Positions 12,674 to 27,700 of a stretch of 64,000 bases of DNA are shown piece by piece. Below the pieces are notes generated by a model. The model made no database searches and was not told the DNA's origin. It saw only the letters and a program-made list of their open reading frames with translations. Made by a program: the position numbers and the translations under genes. Source of the stretch: Chlorocebus sabaeus (lineage: Eukaryota > Chordata > Mammalia > Primates > Cercopithecidae); NCBI RefSeq assembly GCF_047675955.1, contig NW_027327626.1, positions 62,001 through 126,000 of the forward strand. The letters run 5' to 3'. Within the stretch, counting starts at the first letter, position 1. Each line of letters begins with the position of its first letter.

Positions 12674-15600
12674 GAAATTGGTTTTTACCGGCTTAAAGCG
12701 GTTTTGACCTGATTAGTCCAGCTCAAACCAGACCAGACCGGTTCATTCCGGTTTTTACCTGCACAAACCGGATTTGAACGGCTCGAGCCGGTTTTGACCG
12801 GCGCAAACCACACCAGACCGGCTGAAACCGGTTTGGACCGGCTAAAACCGGGTTTGACCAGATGAGACCGGATCAAACGGCCCAGACCGGCTAAAATCGG
12901 ATCAAACCGTACCCGAACGGCCCAGACTGCCTAAAACTGGGACACAAACCGGTTTTGACCGGTTCAAACCAGACCAGACCGGCTCAAACCGGTTTTGACC
13001 GGGTCAACGCGGTTTTGACCGGATCAAACCAGACTCTACCGGCCTAGATGAGCTGAAAGTGGATCAAACAGGACCAGACCGGACCAGACCAGCAGAAAGC
13101 GGTCCACAAAGCGGTTTTGACCGGCTGAAACCAGACCAGACCCGCTCAAACCGGTTTTGACCAGCCTGAGCCGTTTTACAACAGCTCAAACCAGACCACA
13201 GCGGCTCAAACCGGACGAGAGCGGCTCAAACCGGTTTTTACCAGATGAAACCGGATCAAACCGGACCAGACCGGCTCACACCGGATCAAACTGGACGAGA
13301 CAGGCTCAGACCGGCTGAAACCGGATCAAACCGGACCAGACCGGCCCAGACCGCCTAAAACCGGGCTGGACCGGCTCAAACCGGTTTTGACCGGCTCAAA
13401 CCACACCAGACCGATTAAAACAGGTTTTGAATGGCTCAATCCGGTTTTGACCGCATCAAACCACTCCAGACCGGCTAAAAACCTGTTTTCCCTGGCTCAA
13501 ACCGGTTGTGACCTGAATAGACCGGATCAAAGCGGACCAGACCGGCTCAGACAGGCTCGAATCAGTTTGGACTGGCTTCAACCAGACCAAACCAGCTCCA
13601 ACCGGTTTTGACCGGCTCGAACCAGTTTTTTCCGGCTCAAGACAGACCAGAGCTGCTCAAACCAGACCAGACCGGCTCAAACCTGTTTTGACCGGGTCAA
13701 ACAGGTTTTGAACTGCTCAAACCACACCAGACCGGCTGCAACCGGTTTTGACCTGATAAAACCGGTGTTGACTGGATGAGACCGGATCAATCCGAATCAG
13801 ACCGACCCAGACCGGCAAATATCAGATCAAACCGGACTAGACCAGAACAGACCGCCTAAAATTGGGCCACAAACCGGTTTTGACCGGTTCAAACCAGACC
13901 AGACCGGTTCAATACTGTTTTGACCGGCTCGAACCGGTTTTGAGCGGCTCAAACCAGAGCAGACCGGCTCAAACCAGACCAGACCGGCTCAAATCGGTTT
14001 TGACCGGCTCAAAGCGGTTTTGACTGGATCTAACCGGACTCGACCGGGCCAGACCAGCTGAAACCAGATCAAACCGGAGCAGACCGGCCCAGACTGGCTG
14101 AAACCGGGACACAAACTGGTTTTGACCGGCTCAAACCAGACCAGACCGGCTCAAATCGGTTTTGACCAGCCTGAGCCGGTTTAAAGCGGCTCAAACCAGA
14201 CCACACCGGCTCAATCTGGACCAGAGCGGCTCAAACCGGTTTTGACCGGATGACAACGGATCAAACCGGACATGACTGGCTCACACCGGATCAAACTGTC
14301 CCAGACAGGCCCAGACCGGCTGAAACCGGATCAAACCAGATGAGAGGGGCACAGACCTGCTAACACCTGGCCAGACCGGCTCAAACCAGTTTTGTCCGGC
14401 TCAAACTAGACCAGAGAGGTTCAAAATGGTTTTGACAGGCTCAATCCAGGTTTGAGCGGCTCAAACCGGTTTTGACCAGCTCAAACCACTCCAGATCCCC
14501 TAAAACCGGTTTTCAACGGCCCAATCCAGTTTTGTCCTGATTAGACCGGGTCAAACCGGACCAGACTGGCTCAGAGAAGCTGGAATTCGTTTCGACTGTC
14601 TTCAACCATACCAAACTGGCTCAATCCGGTTTTGACCGGCTCGAACCGGTTTTGACCAGCTCAAACCAGACCAGACCGACTCAAACCAGACCAGACAGGC
14701 CAAAACCAGTTTTGACCGGCTCAAACCGGTTTTGACCTGCTCAAACCACACCAGACCGGCTGATACCGGTTTTGACCGGCTAAAACCGGTTTTGACCGGA
14801 TGAGACCGGATCAAACCAAATCAGACCGGCCCAGACCGGCTAAAATCGGATCAAACCGGACGAGACCGGACCAGACCACCTAAAACTGGGCCACAAACAG
14901 GTTTTGACTGGTGCAAACCAGACCAGACCGGCTCAAACCGATTTTGACCGACCTGAGCCGGTTTTGACCTGCTCCAACCAGACCAGACAGGTTCAAACCG
15001 GTTTTGACTGCCTCAATCCGGTTTTTACCGGCTGAAACCGGTTTTGACAGACTCAAACAGTTTTTGACAGGCTCAAAACGGTTTTGAGCAGCTCAAACCA
15101 CTCCAGACCGCCAAAAACCGGTTTTCCACGGCCCAAACCGGTTTTGACCTGATTAGACCGGGTCAAACCGGACCTGACCGGCTCTGATAGGCTCGAATTC
15201 GTTTCGACTAACTTCAACCATACCAAACTGGCTCAATCCGGTTTTGACCAGCTCAAACCAGACCAGACTGACTCAAACCAGACCAGACAGGCCAAAACAG
15301 GTTTTGACCGGCTCAAACCGGTTTTGACCTGCTCAAACCACACCAGACCGGCTAAAACCGGTTTTGACCAGATGAGACCGGATGAAACCGAATCAGACCA
15401 GCCCAGACCGACTAAAATCGGGTCAAACCGGCCCAGACCTCCTAAAACTGGGCCGCAAACCAGTTTAGACTGGTTCAAACCAGACCAGACCGGCTCAAAC
15501 CGGTTTTGACCGACCTGAGCCGGTTTTGACCAGCTCCAACCAGACCAGACCGGTTCAAACAGGTTTTGACTGCCTCAATCCGGTTTTGACCGGCTGAAAC

Positions 15601-17142
15601 CGGTTTTGACTGCCTCAAACCGGTTTTGACCGGCTCAAAGCGGTTTTGACCGGATCAAACCAGACTCTACAGGCCCAGATGAGCTGAAAGCGGATCAAAC
15701 AGGACCAGACCGGCCCAGACCAGCTGAAAGCGGGCCACGAAGCGGTTTTGACAGGCTGAAACCAGACCAGACCGGCTCAAACCGGTTTTGACTGATCTGA
15801 GCCAGTTTTGACCGGTTCAAACCACACCAGACCGGTTCAAACCGGTTTTGAATGCCTCAATTCGGTTTGACCGGCTGAAACCGGTTTTGACCGGCTCAAA
15901 CCACTCCAGACCGGGTGAAATTGGTTTTTACCGGCTTAAAGCGGTTTTGACCTGATTAGTCCAGCTCAAACCAGACCAGACCGGTTCAATCCGGTTTTTA
16001 TCGGATCAAACCGGTTTTGAACGGCTCGAGCCGGTTTTGACCGGCGCAAACCACACCAGACCGGCTGAAACCGGTTTTGACCGGCTAAAACCGGGTTTGT
16101 CCAGATGAGACCGGATCAAACAGAATCAGAACGGCCCAGACCGGCTAAAATCGGATCAAACCATACCCGACCGGCCCAGACTGCCTAAAACTGGGACACA
16201 AACCGGTTTTGACTGGTTCAAACCAGACCAAACCGGCTCAAACCGGTTTTGACCGGCTCAAAGCGGTTTTGACCGGATCAAACCAGACTCTACCGGCCCA
16301 GATGAGCTGAAAGCGGATCAAACAGGACCAGACAGGCCCAGACCGGCTGAAAGCGGGCCACGAAGCGGTTTTGACAGGCTGAAACCAGACCAGACCGGCT
16401 CAAACAGGTTTTGACTGATCTGAGCCGGTTTTGACCGGCTCAAACCAGACCAGACCAGTTCTAACCGGTTTTGACTGCCTCAATTCGGTTTGACCGGCTG
16501 AAACCGGTTTTGACCGGCTGAAACCGGTTTTGACCTGCTCAAACCACACCAGACCGGCTGAAACCGGTTTTGACCAGCTAAAACCGATTTTGACCGGATG
16601 AGACCAGATCAAACCGAATCAGACCGGCCCAGACCGGCTAAAATCGGATCAAACAGGCCCAGACCGCCTAAAACTGGGCCACAAACCGGTTTAGACCGGT
16701 TCAAACCAGACCAGACCGGCTCAAACTGGTTTTGACCGACCTGAGCCGGTTTTGACCAGCTCCAACCAGACCAGACCGGTTCAAGCCGGCTTTGACTGCC
16801 TCAATCCAGTTTTGACCAGCTGAAACCGGTTATGACCGGCTCAAACCGGTTTTGACCGGCTCAAAGCGGTTTTGACCGGATCAAACCAGACTCTACCGGC
16901 CCAGATGAGCTGAAAGCTAATCAAACAGGACCAGACCGGCCCAGACCGGCTGAAAGCGGGCCACGAAGCTGTTGTGACAGGCTGAAACCAGACCAGACCG
17001 GCTCAAACCGGTTTTGACTGATCTGAGCCGGTTTTGACCGGCTCAAACCAGACCAGACCGGTTCAAACCGGTTTTGACTGTCTCAATTCGGTTTGACCGG
17101 CTGAAACCGGTTTTGACCGGCTCAAACCACTCCAGACCGGGT
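12674..17142. repeat. Family B higher-order unit, ~4.47 kb copy
   Basis: This unit is delimited by successive equivalent positions of the GAAATTGG marker at 12674 and 17143, an offset of 4,469. The second marker agrees, at 13481 and 17961 (offset 4,480). The unit contains an internal extra GAAATTGG at 15917, so it is itself composite. It is decamer satellite throughout. Confidence 0.65.
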
Positions 17143-20100
17143 GAAATTGGTTTTTACCGGCTTAAAGCGGTTTTGACCTGATTAGTCCAGCTTAAACCAG
17201 ACCACACCGGATCAATCCGGTTTTTATCAGCACAAACCGGTTTTGAATGGCTCGAGGCGGTTTTGACCGGCTCATACCACACCAGACCGGCTGAAACCGG
17301 TTTTGACCGGCTAAAACCGGGTTTGTCCAGATGAGACCGGATCAAACGGAATCAGAACGGCCCAGACCGGCTAAAATTGGATCAAACCATACCCGACCGG
17401 CCCAGACAGCCTAAAACTGGGACACAAACCGGTTTTGACGGGTTCAAACCAGACCAGAGCGGCTCAAACCAGTTTTGACCGGGTCAAAGCGGTTTTGACC
17501 GGATCAAACCAGACTCTACCGGCCTAGATGAGCTGAAAGCGGATCAAACAGGACCAGACAGGCCCAGACCGGTGGAAAGCGGTCCACAAAGCGGGTTTGA
17601 CCGGCTGAAACCAGACCAGACACGCTCATACCGGTTTTGACCAGCGTGAGCCGTTTTACAACGGCTCAAACCAGACCACAGCAGCTCAAACCGGACGAGA
17701 GCGGCTCAAACCGGTTTTTACCAGATGAAACCGGATCAAACCGGACCAGACCGGCTCACACTGGATCAAACTGGACGAGACAGGCTCAGACCGGCTGAAA
17801 CCGGATCAAACCGGACCAGACCGGCCCAGACCGGCTAAAACCGGGCCGGACCGGCTCAAACCGGTTTTGACCGGCTCAAACCACACCAGACCGGTTCAAA
17901 CAGGTTTTGAATGGCTCAATCCGGTTTTGACCACATCAAACCACTCCAGACCGGCTAAAAACCTGTTTTCCCCAGCTCAAACCGGTTGTGACCTGAATAG
18001 ACCAGATCAAAGCGGACCAGACAGTCTCAGACAGGCTCGAATCAGTTTTGACTGGCTTCAACCAGACCAAACCGGCTCCAACCGGTTTTTTCCGGCTGAA
18101 GCCAGACCAGAGCGGCTCAAACCAGACCAGACCGGCTCAAACCTGTTTTGACCGGGTCAAACAGGTTTTGAACTGCTCAAACCACACCAGACAGGCTGTA
18201 ACCGGTTTTGACCAGTTAAAACCGGTGTTGACCAGATGAGACCGGATCAAACCGAATCAGACCGGCCCAGACCGGCTAAAATCGGATCATACCGTACCCG
18301 ACCGGCCCAGACTGCCTAAAAGTGGGACACAAACCGGTTTTGACCGGTTCAAACCAGACCAGACCGGCTCTAACCGGTTTTGACCGGGTCAAAGCGGTTT
18401 TGACCGGATCAAACCAGACTCTACCGGCCTAGATGAACTGAAAACGGATCAAACAGGACTAGACCGGCCCGGACCGGATGAAAACGGTCCACAAATCCGT
18501 TTTGACCGGCTGAAACTAGACCAGACCCGCTCAAACCGGTTTTGACCAGCCTGTGCCGTTTTACAACGGCTCAAACCAGACCACAGCGGCTCAAACCGGA
18601 TGAGAGCGGCTCAAACCGGTTTTTACCAGATGAAACCAGATCAAACTGGACCAGACCGGCTCACACTGGATCAAACTGGACGAGACAGGCTCAGACCGGC
18701 TGAAACCGGGTCAAACCGGACCAGACCGGCCCAGACCGGCTAAAACCGGGCCGGACCAGCTCAAACTGGTTTTGACTGGCTCAAACCACACCGGAGCGGT
18801 TCAAACAGGTTTTGAATGGCTCAATCCGGTTTTGACCGCATCAAACCACTCCAGACCGGCTAAAAACCTGTTTTCCCCCGGCTCAAACCAGTTGTGACCT
18901 GAATAGACCGGATCAAAGCGGAGCAGACAGGCTCACACAGGCTCGAATCACATTTGACTGGCTTCAACCAGACCAAACCGGCTCCCACCGGTTTTGACCG
19001 GCTCGAACCGGTTTTTTCCGGCTCAAGCCAGACCAGAGTGGCTCAAACCAGACCAGACCAGCTCAAACCTGTTTTGACCGGGTCAAACAGGTTTTGAACT
19101 GCTCAAACCACACCAGAGAGGCTGAAACCGGTTTTGACCGGTTAAAACCGGTGTTGACCGGATGAGACCGGATCAAACCGAATCAGACCGGCCCAGACCG
19201 GCAAAAATCAGATCAAACCAGACTAGACTGGAACAGACTGCCTAAAATTGGGCCACAAACCGGTTTTGACCGGTTCAAACCAGCCCAGACCGGCTCAATC
19301 CTGTTTTGACCGGCTCGAACCGGTTTTGACCGCTCAAACCAGAGAAGACCGGCTCAAACCAGACTAGACTGGCTCAAACCGGTTTTGACCAGCTCAAAGC
19401 GGTTTTGACTGGATCTAACCGGACTCGACCGAGCCAGACCAGCTGAAACCAGATCAAACCGGAGCAGACCGGTCCAGACTGGCTGAAACCGGGACATAAA
19501 CCGGTTTTGACCGGCTTAAACCAGACCAGACCGGATCAAACCGGTTTTGACCAGCCTGAGCCGGTTTAGAGCGGCTCAAACCAGACCACACCGGCTCAAT
19601 ACGGACCAGAGTGGCTCAAACCAGTTTTGACCGGATGACAACGGATCAAACCGGAACAGACTGGCTCACACCGGATTAAACTGGCCCAGACAGGCCCAGA
19701 CCGGCTGAAACCGGATCAAACCAGATGAGAGCGTCACAGACCGGCTAAAGCCGGGCCAGACCGGCTCAAACCGGTTTTGACCGGCTCAAACCAGACCAGA
19801 CAGGTTCAAACTGGTTTTGACAGGCTCAATCCGGGTTTGACTGGCTCAAACCGGTTTTGAGCAGCTCAAACCACTCCAGACCGCCTAAAACCGGTTTTCA
19901 ACGGCCCAAACCAGATTTGACCTGATTAGACCGGGTCAAACCGGACCAGACTGGCTCAGATAGGCTCGAATTCATTTAGACTGACTTCAAACATACCAAA
20001 CCGGCTCAATCCCGTTTTGACCGGCTCGAACTGGTTTTGACCAGCTCAAACCAGACCAGACTGACTCAAACCAGACCAGACAGGCCAAAACCGGTTTTGA

Positions 20101-21754
20101 CCGGCTCAAACCGGTTTTGACCTCCTCAAACCTCACCACACCGGCTGAAACCGGTTTTGACCGGCTAAAACCGGATTTGACTGCATGAGACCGGATCAAA
20201 CCGAATCAGACCGGCCCACACTGGCTAAAATCGGATCAAACCGGACCAGACCGGACCAGACCGCCTAAAACGGGGCCACAAACCGGTTTTGACCGGTGCA
20301 AACCAGACCAGACTGGCTCAAACCGATTTTGACCGACCTGAGCCGGTTTTGACCTGCTCCAACCAGACCAGACCGGTTCAAACCGGTTTTGACTGACTCA
20401 ATCCGGTTTTGACGGGGAGAAACCGGTTTTGACTGGCTCAAACCGTTTTTGAGAGGCTCAAAACGGTTTTGACCGGATCAAACTAGACTCTACCGGCCCA
20501 GACTAGCTGAAAGCGGATCAAACAGGACGAGACCGGCCCCGACTGGCTGAAAGCGGGCCACAAAGCGGTTTTTACCGGCTCAAACCAGACCAGACCGGCT
20601 CAAACCGGTTTTGACCAGCTCAAACCACTCCAGACCGCCTAAAACCGGTTTTCCACGGCCCAAACCGGTTTTGACCTGATTAGGCCGGGTCAAACCGGAC
20701 CTGACCGGCTCTGATAGGCTCGAATTCGTTTCGACTGACTTCAACCGTACCAAACTGGCTCAATCCGGTTTTGACCGGCTCGAACCGGTTTTGACCAGCT
20801 CAAACCAGACCAGACCGACTCAAACCAGACCAGACAGGCCAAAACCGGTTTTGATCAGCTCAAACCGGTTTTGACCTGCTCAAACCACACCAGACCGGCT
20901 GAAACCGTTTTTGACCAGCTAAAACCGGTTTTGGCCGGATGAGACCGGATGAAAACGAATCAGACCGGCCCACACTGGCTAAAATCGGATCAAACCGGAC
21001 CAGACCGGACCAGACCGCCTAAAACTGGGCCACAAACCGGTTTAGACCGGTTCAAACCAGACCAGACCGGCTCAAACCGGTTTTGACCGACCTGAGCCGG
21101 TTTTGATCAGCTCCAACCAGACCAGACCGGTTCAAACCGGCTTTGACTGCCTCAATCCGGTTTTGACCAGCTGAAACCGGTTTTGACCGGCTCAAACCGG
21201 TTTTGACCGGCTCAAAGCGGTTTTGACCGGATCAAACCAGACTCTACAGGCCCAGATGAGCTGAAAGCGGATCAAACAGGACCAGACCGGCCCAGACCGG
21301 CTGAAAGCGGGCCACGAAGCGGTTTTGACAGGCTGAAACCAGACCAGACCGGCTCAAACCGGTTTTAACTGATCTGAGCCGGTTTTGACCGGCTCAAACC
21401 AGACCAGACCAGTTCTAACCGGTTTTGACTGCCTCAATTCGGTTTGACCGGCTGAAACCGGTTTTGACCGGCTAAAACCGGTTTTGACCGGATGAGACCG
21501 GATGAAACCGAATCAGACCGGCCCAGAGCGGCTAAAATCGGATCAAACCGGCCCAGTCCGCCTAAAACTGCGCCACAAACCGGTTTAGACCGGTTCAAAC
21601 CAGACCAGACCGGCTCAAACCGGTTTTGACTGATCTGAGCCTGTTTAGACTGGCTCAAACCAGACCAGACCGGTTCAAACCGGTTTTGACTGCCTCAATT
21701 CGTTTTGACCGGCTGAAACCGGTTTTGACCGGCTCAAAACACTCCAGAACGGGG
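17143..21754. repeat. Family B higher-order unit, ~4.61 kb copy
   Basis: This unit is delimited by GAAATTGG at 17143 and 21755, an offset of 4,612. The AAAACCTGTTTTCC marker moves by the same 4,612 (17961 to 22573). Compared with the preceding unit it has an extra ~905-bp internal duplication (marker at 17961 and again at 18866), balanced by missing sequence elsewhere. A similar 919-bp step occurs at 25234 to 26153. Confidence 0.65.
17961..18865. repeat. ~905-bp local duplication step in family B
   Basis: The AAAACCTGTTTTCC context, with its flanking CCACTCCAGACC and GGTTGTGACCTGAATAG words, recurs 905 bp later at 18866. The segment between holds the usual CTAGATGAACTG and CGGACGAGAGCGG variants of family B. 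The boundaries are defined by marker position and not by an aligned breakpoint, so they are approximate. Confidence 0.55.
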
Positions 21755-24700
21755 GAAATTGGTTTTTACCGGCTTAAAGCGGTTTTGACCTGATTAGTCC
21801 AGCTCAAACCAGACCAGACCGGTTCAATCCGGTTTTTATCGGCACAAACCGGTTTTGAACGGCTGGAGCCGGTTTTGACCAGCGCAAACCACACCAGACG
21901 GGCTGAAACCGGTTTTGACCGGCTAAAACCGGGTTTGTCCGGATGAGACCGGATCAAACGGAATCAGAACGGCCCAGACCGGCTAAAATCGGATCAAACC
22001 GTACCCGACTGGCCCAGACTGCCTGAAACTGGGACACAAACCGGTTTTGACCGGTTCAAACCAGACCAGACCGGCTCAAACCGGTTTTGACCGGGTCAAA
22101 GCGGTTTTGACCGGATCAAACCAGACTCTACCGGCCTAGATGAGCTGAAAGCGGATCAAACAGGACCAGACCGGCCCAGACCGGCGGAAAGCGGTCCACA
22201 AAGCGGTTTTGACCGGCTGAAACCAGACGAGACCCGCTCAAACCTGTGTTGACCAGCCTGAGCCGTTTTACAACGGCTCAAAGCAGACCACAGCAGCTCA
22301 AACCGGACGAGAGCGGCTCAAACCGGTTTTTACCAGATGAAACCGGATCAAACCGGACCAGACCGGCTCACACCGGATCAAACTGGACGAGACAGGCTCA
22401 GACCGGCTGAAACCGGATCAAACCGGACCAGACCGGCCCAGACCGGCTAAAACCGGGCCGGACCGGCTCAAACCGGTTTTGACCGGCTCAAACCACACCA
22501 GACCAGTTCAAACAGGTTTTGAATGGCTCAATCCGGTTTTGACCGCATCAAACCACTCCAGACCGGCTAAAAACCTGTTTTCCCGGGCTCAAACCGGTTG
22601 TGACCTGAATAGACCGGATCAAAGCGGACCAGACAGGCTCAGACCGGCTCGAATCAGTTTTGACTGGCTTCAACCAGACCAAACCGGCTCCAACCGGTTT
22701 TGACCGGCTCGAACCGTTTTTTTCCGGCTCAAGCCAGTCCAGAGCGGCTCAAACCAGACCAGACCGGCTCAAACCTGTTTTGACCGGGTCAAACAGGTTT
22801 GGAACTGCTCAAACCACACCAGACCTGCTGAAACCGGTTTTGACCGGCTAAAACCGGAGTTGACCGGATGAGACCGGATCAAACCGAATCAGACCGGCCC
22901 AGACCGGCAAAAATCAGATCAAACCGGACTAGACCGGAACAGACCGCCTAAAATTGGACCACAAACCGGTTTTGACCGGTTCAAACCAGACCAGACCGGC
23001 TCAATCCTGTTTTGACCGGCTCGAACCGGTTTTGACCGGCTCAAACCAGAGTAGACCGGCTCAAACCAGACCAGACCGGCTCAAACCGGTTTTGACCGGT
23101 TCAAAGCGGTTTTGACTCCATCTAACCGGAGCCGACCGGGCCAGACCAGCTGAAACCAGATCAAACCGGAGCAGACCGGCCGAGACTGGCTGAAACCGGG
23201 ACACAAACCGGTTTTGACCGGCTCAAACCAGACCAGACCGGCTCAAATCGGTTTTGACCAGCCTGAGCCAGTTTAGAGCGGCTCAAACCAGACCACAACG
23301 GCTCAATCCGGACCGGAGCGGCTCAAACCGGTTTCGACCGGATGACAACGGATCAAACCGGACCAGACTGGCTCACACCGGATCAAACTGGCCCAGACAG
23401 GCCCAGACCGGCTGAAACCGGATCAAACCAGATGAGAGCGGCACAGATCGGTAAAACCGGGCCAGACCGGCTCAAACCGGTTTTGACTGGCTCAAACCAG
23501 ACCAGACAGGTTCAAACTGGTTTTGACAGGCTCAATCCGGGTTTGACCGTCTCAAACCGGTTTTGAGCAGCTCAAACCACTCCAGACCGCTTAAAACCGG
23601 TTTTCAACGGCCCAAACCAGTTTTGACCTGATTAGACCGGGTCAAACCGGACCAGACCGGCTCAGATAGGCTCGAATTCGTTTCGACTGACTTCAACCAT
23701 ACCAAACTGGCTCAATCCGGTTTTGACCGGCTCGAACCGGTTTTGACCAGCTCAAAACAGTCCAGACCGACTCAAACCAGACCAGACAGGCCAAAACCAG
23801 TTTTGACCGGCTCAAACCGGTTTTGATCTGCTCAAACCACACCAGACCGGCTAAAACCGGTTTTGACCGGATGAGACCGGATCAAACCGAATCAGAAATG
23901 CCCAGACCGGCTAAAATCGGATCAAACCAGACCAGACTGCCTAAAACTGGGCCACAAACCGGTTTAGACCGGTTCAAACCAGACCAGACCGGCTCAAACT
24001 GGTTTTGACCGACCTGAGCCGGTTTTGACCAGCTCCAACCAGACCAGACCGGTTCAAACCGGCTTTGACTGCCTCAATCCGGTTTTGACCGGCTGAAACC
24101 GGTTTTGACCGGCTCAAACCGGTTTTGACCGGCTCAAAGCGGTTTTGAGCGGATCAAACCAGACTCTACCGGCCCAGATGAGCTGAAAGCGGATCAAACA
24201 GGACCAGACCGGCCCAGACCGGCTGAAAGCGGGCCACGAAGCGGTTTTGACAGGCTGAAACCAGACCAGACCGGCTCAAACCGGTTTTGACTGATCTGAG
24301 CCGGTTTAGACCGGCTCAAACCAGACCAGACCGGTTCAAACCGGTTTTGACTGCCTCAATTCGGTTTGACCGGCTGAAACCGGTTTTGACCGGCTCAAAC
24401 CACTCCAGACCGGGGTGAAATTGGTTTTTACCGGCTTAAAGCGGTTTTGACCTGATTAGTCCAGCTCAAACCAGACCAGAACGGTTCAATCCGGTTTTTA
24501 TCGGCACAAACCGGTTTTGAACGGCTCGAGCTGGTTTTGACCGGCGCAAACCACACCAGACCTGCTGAAACCGGTTTTGACCTGCTAAAACCGGGTTTGT
24601 CCAGATGAGACCGGATCAAACGGAATCAGAACGGCCCAGACCGGCTAAAATCGGATCAAACCGTACCCGACCGGCCCAGACTGCCTAAAACTGGGACACA

Positions 24701-27700
24701 AACCGGTTTTCACCGGTTCAAACCAGACCAGACCGGCTCAAACCGGTTTTGACCGGGTCAAAGTGGTTTTGACCGGATCAAACCAGACTCTACCGGCCTA
24801 GATGAGCTGAAAGCGGATCAAACAGGACTAGACCGGCCCAGACCGGCGGAAAGCGGTCCACAAAGCGTTTTGACCGGCTGAAACCAGACCAGACCCGCTC
24901 AAACCGGTTTTGACCAGCCTGAGCCGTTTCACAATGGCTGAAACCAGACCACAGCAGCTCAAACCGGACGAGAGCGGCTGAAACCGGTTTTTACCAGATG
25001 AAACCGGATCAAACCGGACCAGACCGGCTCACACCGGATCAAACTGGACGAGACAGGCTCAGACCGGCTGAAACCGGATCAAACCGGACCAGACCGGCAC
25101 AGACTGGCTAAAACCGGGCCGGACCAGCTCAAACCGGTTTTGACCGGCTCAAACCACACCAGTCCGGTTCAAACAGGTTTTGAATGGCTCAATCCGGTTT
25201 TGACCGCATCAAACCACTCCAGACCGGCTAAAAACCTGTTTTCCTCGGCTCAAACCGGTTGTGACCTGAATAGACCGGATCAAAGCCGACCAGACAGGCT
25301 CAGACAGGCTCGAATCAGTTTTGACTGGCTTCAACCAGACCAAACCGGCTCCAACCGGTTTTGACCGGCTCGAACCGGTTTTCTCCGGCTCAAGCCAGAC
25401 CAGAGAGGCTCAAACCAGACCAGACACGGCTCAAACCTGTTTTCACGGGGCCAAAAAGGTTTTGAACTGCTCAAACCACACCAGACAGGCTGAAACCGGT
25501 TTTGACCGGTTAAAACCGGTGTTGACCGGATGAGACCAGATCAAACCGAATCAGAGCAGCCCAGACCGGCTAAAATCGGATCAAACCGTACCCGACCGGC
25601 GCAGACTGCCTAAAACTGGGACACAAACCGGTTTTGACCGCTTCGAACCAGACCAGACCGGCTCAAACCGGTTTTGACCGGGTCAAAGCGGTTTTGACCG
25701 GATCAAACCAGACTCTACCGGCCTAGATGAGCTGAAAGCGGATCAAACAGGACCAGACCGGCGGAAAGCGGTCCACGAAGCCGTTTTGACCGGCTGAAAC
25801 CAGACCAGACCCGCTCAAACCGGTTTTGACCAGCCTGAGCCGTTTTACAACGGCTCAAACCAGACCACAGCGTCACAAACCGGACGAGAGCGGCTCAAAC
25901 CGGTTTTTACCAGATGAAACCGGATCAAACCGGACCAGACCGGCTCACACCAGATCAAACTGGACGAGACAGGCTCAGACCGGCTGAAACCGGATCAAAC
26001 CGGACCAGACCGGCACACACCGGCTAAACCGGGCCAGACCCGCTCAAACCGGTTTTGACCGGCTCAAACCACACCAGACCGACCGGTTCAAACAGGTTTT
26101 GAATGGCTCAATCCGGTTTTGACCGCATCAAACCACTCCAGATCGGCTAAAAACCTGTTTTCCCCGGCTCAAACCGGTTGTGACCTGAATAGACCGGATC
26201 AAAGCGGACCAGACAGGCTTAGACAGGCTCGAATCAGTTTTGACTGGCTTCAACCAGACCAAACCGGCTGCAACCGGTTTTGACCGGCTCGAACTGGTTT
26301 TTTCCGGCTCAAGCCAGACCAGAGGGGCTCAAACCAGACCAGACTGGCTCAAACCTGTTTTGACCTGGTCAAACAGGTGTTGAACTGCTCAAACCACACC
26401 AGACCGGCTGAAAACCGGTTTTGACCGGCTTTAAAACTCGGTGTTGACCGGATGAGACCGGATCAAACCGAATCAGACCGGCCCAGACCGGCAAAAATCA
26501 GATCAAACCAGACTAGACTGGAACAGACCGCCTAAAATTGGGCCACAAACCGGTTTTGACCGGTTGAAACCAGACCGGCTCAATCCTGTTTTGACCGGCT
26601 CAAAACCGGTTTTGAGCGGCTTCAAACCAGAGCAGACCGGCTCAAACCAGACCAGACCGGCTCAAACCGGTTTTGACCAGCCTGAGCCGGTTTAGAACGG
26701 CTCAAACCAGACCACACCGGCTCAATCCGGACCAGAGCGGCTCAAACCTGTTTTTGATCCGGATGACAATGGATCAACCGGACCCAGACTGGCTCACACC
26801 GGATCAAAACTGGCCCAGACAGGCCCAAGACTGGCTGAAACCGGATCAAACCAGATGAGAGCGTCACAGACCCGCTAAAACCGGGCCAGACCGGCTCAAA
26901 CCGGTTTTGACCGGCTCAATCCAGACCAGACAGGTTCAAACTGGTTTTGACAGGCTCAATCCGGGTTTGACCGGCTCAAACCGGTTTTTGACCAGCTCAA
27001 ACCACTCCAGACCGACTAAAACCGGTTTTCAACGGCCCAAACCGGTTTTGACCTGATTAGACCGGGTCAAACCGGACCAGATCGGCTCAGATAGGTTCGA
27101 CTGACTTCAACGATACCAAACTGGCTCAATCCGGTTTTGACCGGCTCGAACCGGTTTTGACCAGCTCAAACCAGACCAGACCGACTCAAACCAGACCAGA
27201 CAGGCCAAAACCGGTTTTGACCGGATGAGACCGGATGAAACCGAATCAGACCATCCCAGACCAGCTAAAATCGGATCAAACCGGACCAGACCGGCCGAGA
27301 CCGCCTAAAACTGGACCACAAACCGGTTTTGACCTGTGCAAACCAGACCCGACCGGCTGAAACCGGTTTTGACCGACCTGAGCCGGTTTTGACCGGCTCC
27401 AACCAGACCAGACCGGTTCAAACCGGTTTTGACTGCCTCAATCTGGTTTTCACCAGCTGAAACCGGTTTTGACCGGCTCAAACCGTTTTTGACCAGCTCA
27501 AAGCGGTTTTGACCGGATCAAACCAGACTCTACCGGCCCAGATGAGCTGAAAGCGGATCAAACAGGACGAGACAGGCCCAGACCGGCTGAAAGGGGTCCA
27601 GAAAGCGGTTTTTGACCGTCTGAAACCAGACCAGATCGGCTCAAACAGATTTTGACCAACCAGAGCCGCTTTTGAACAGCTCCAACCAGACCAGACAGGT

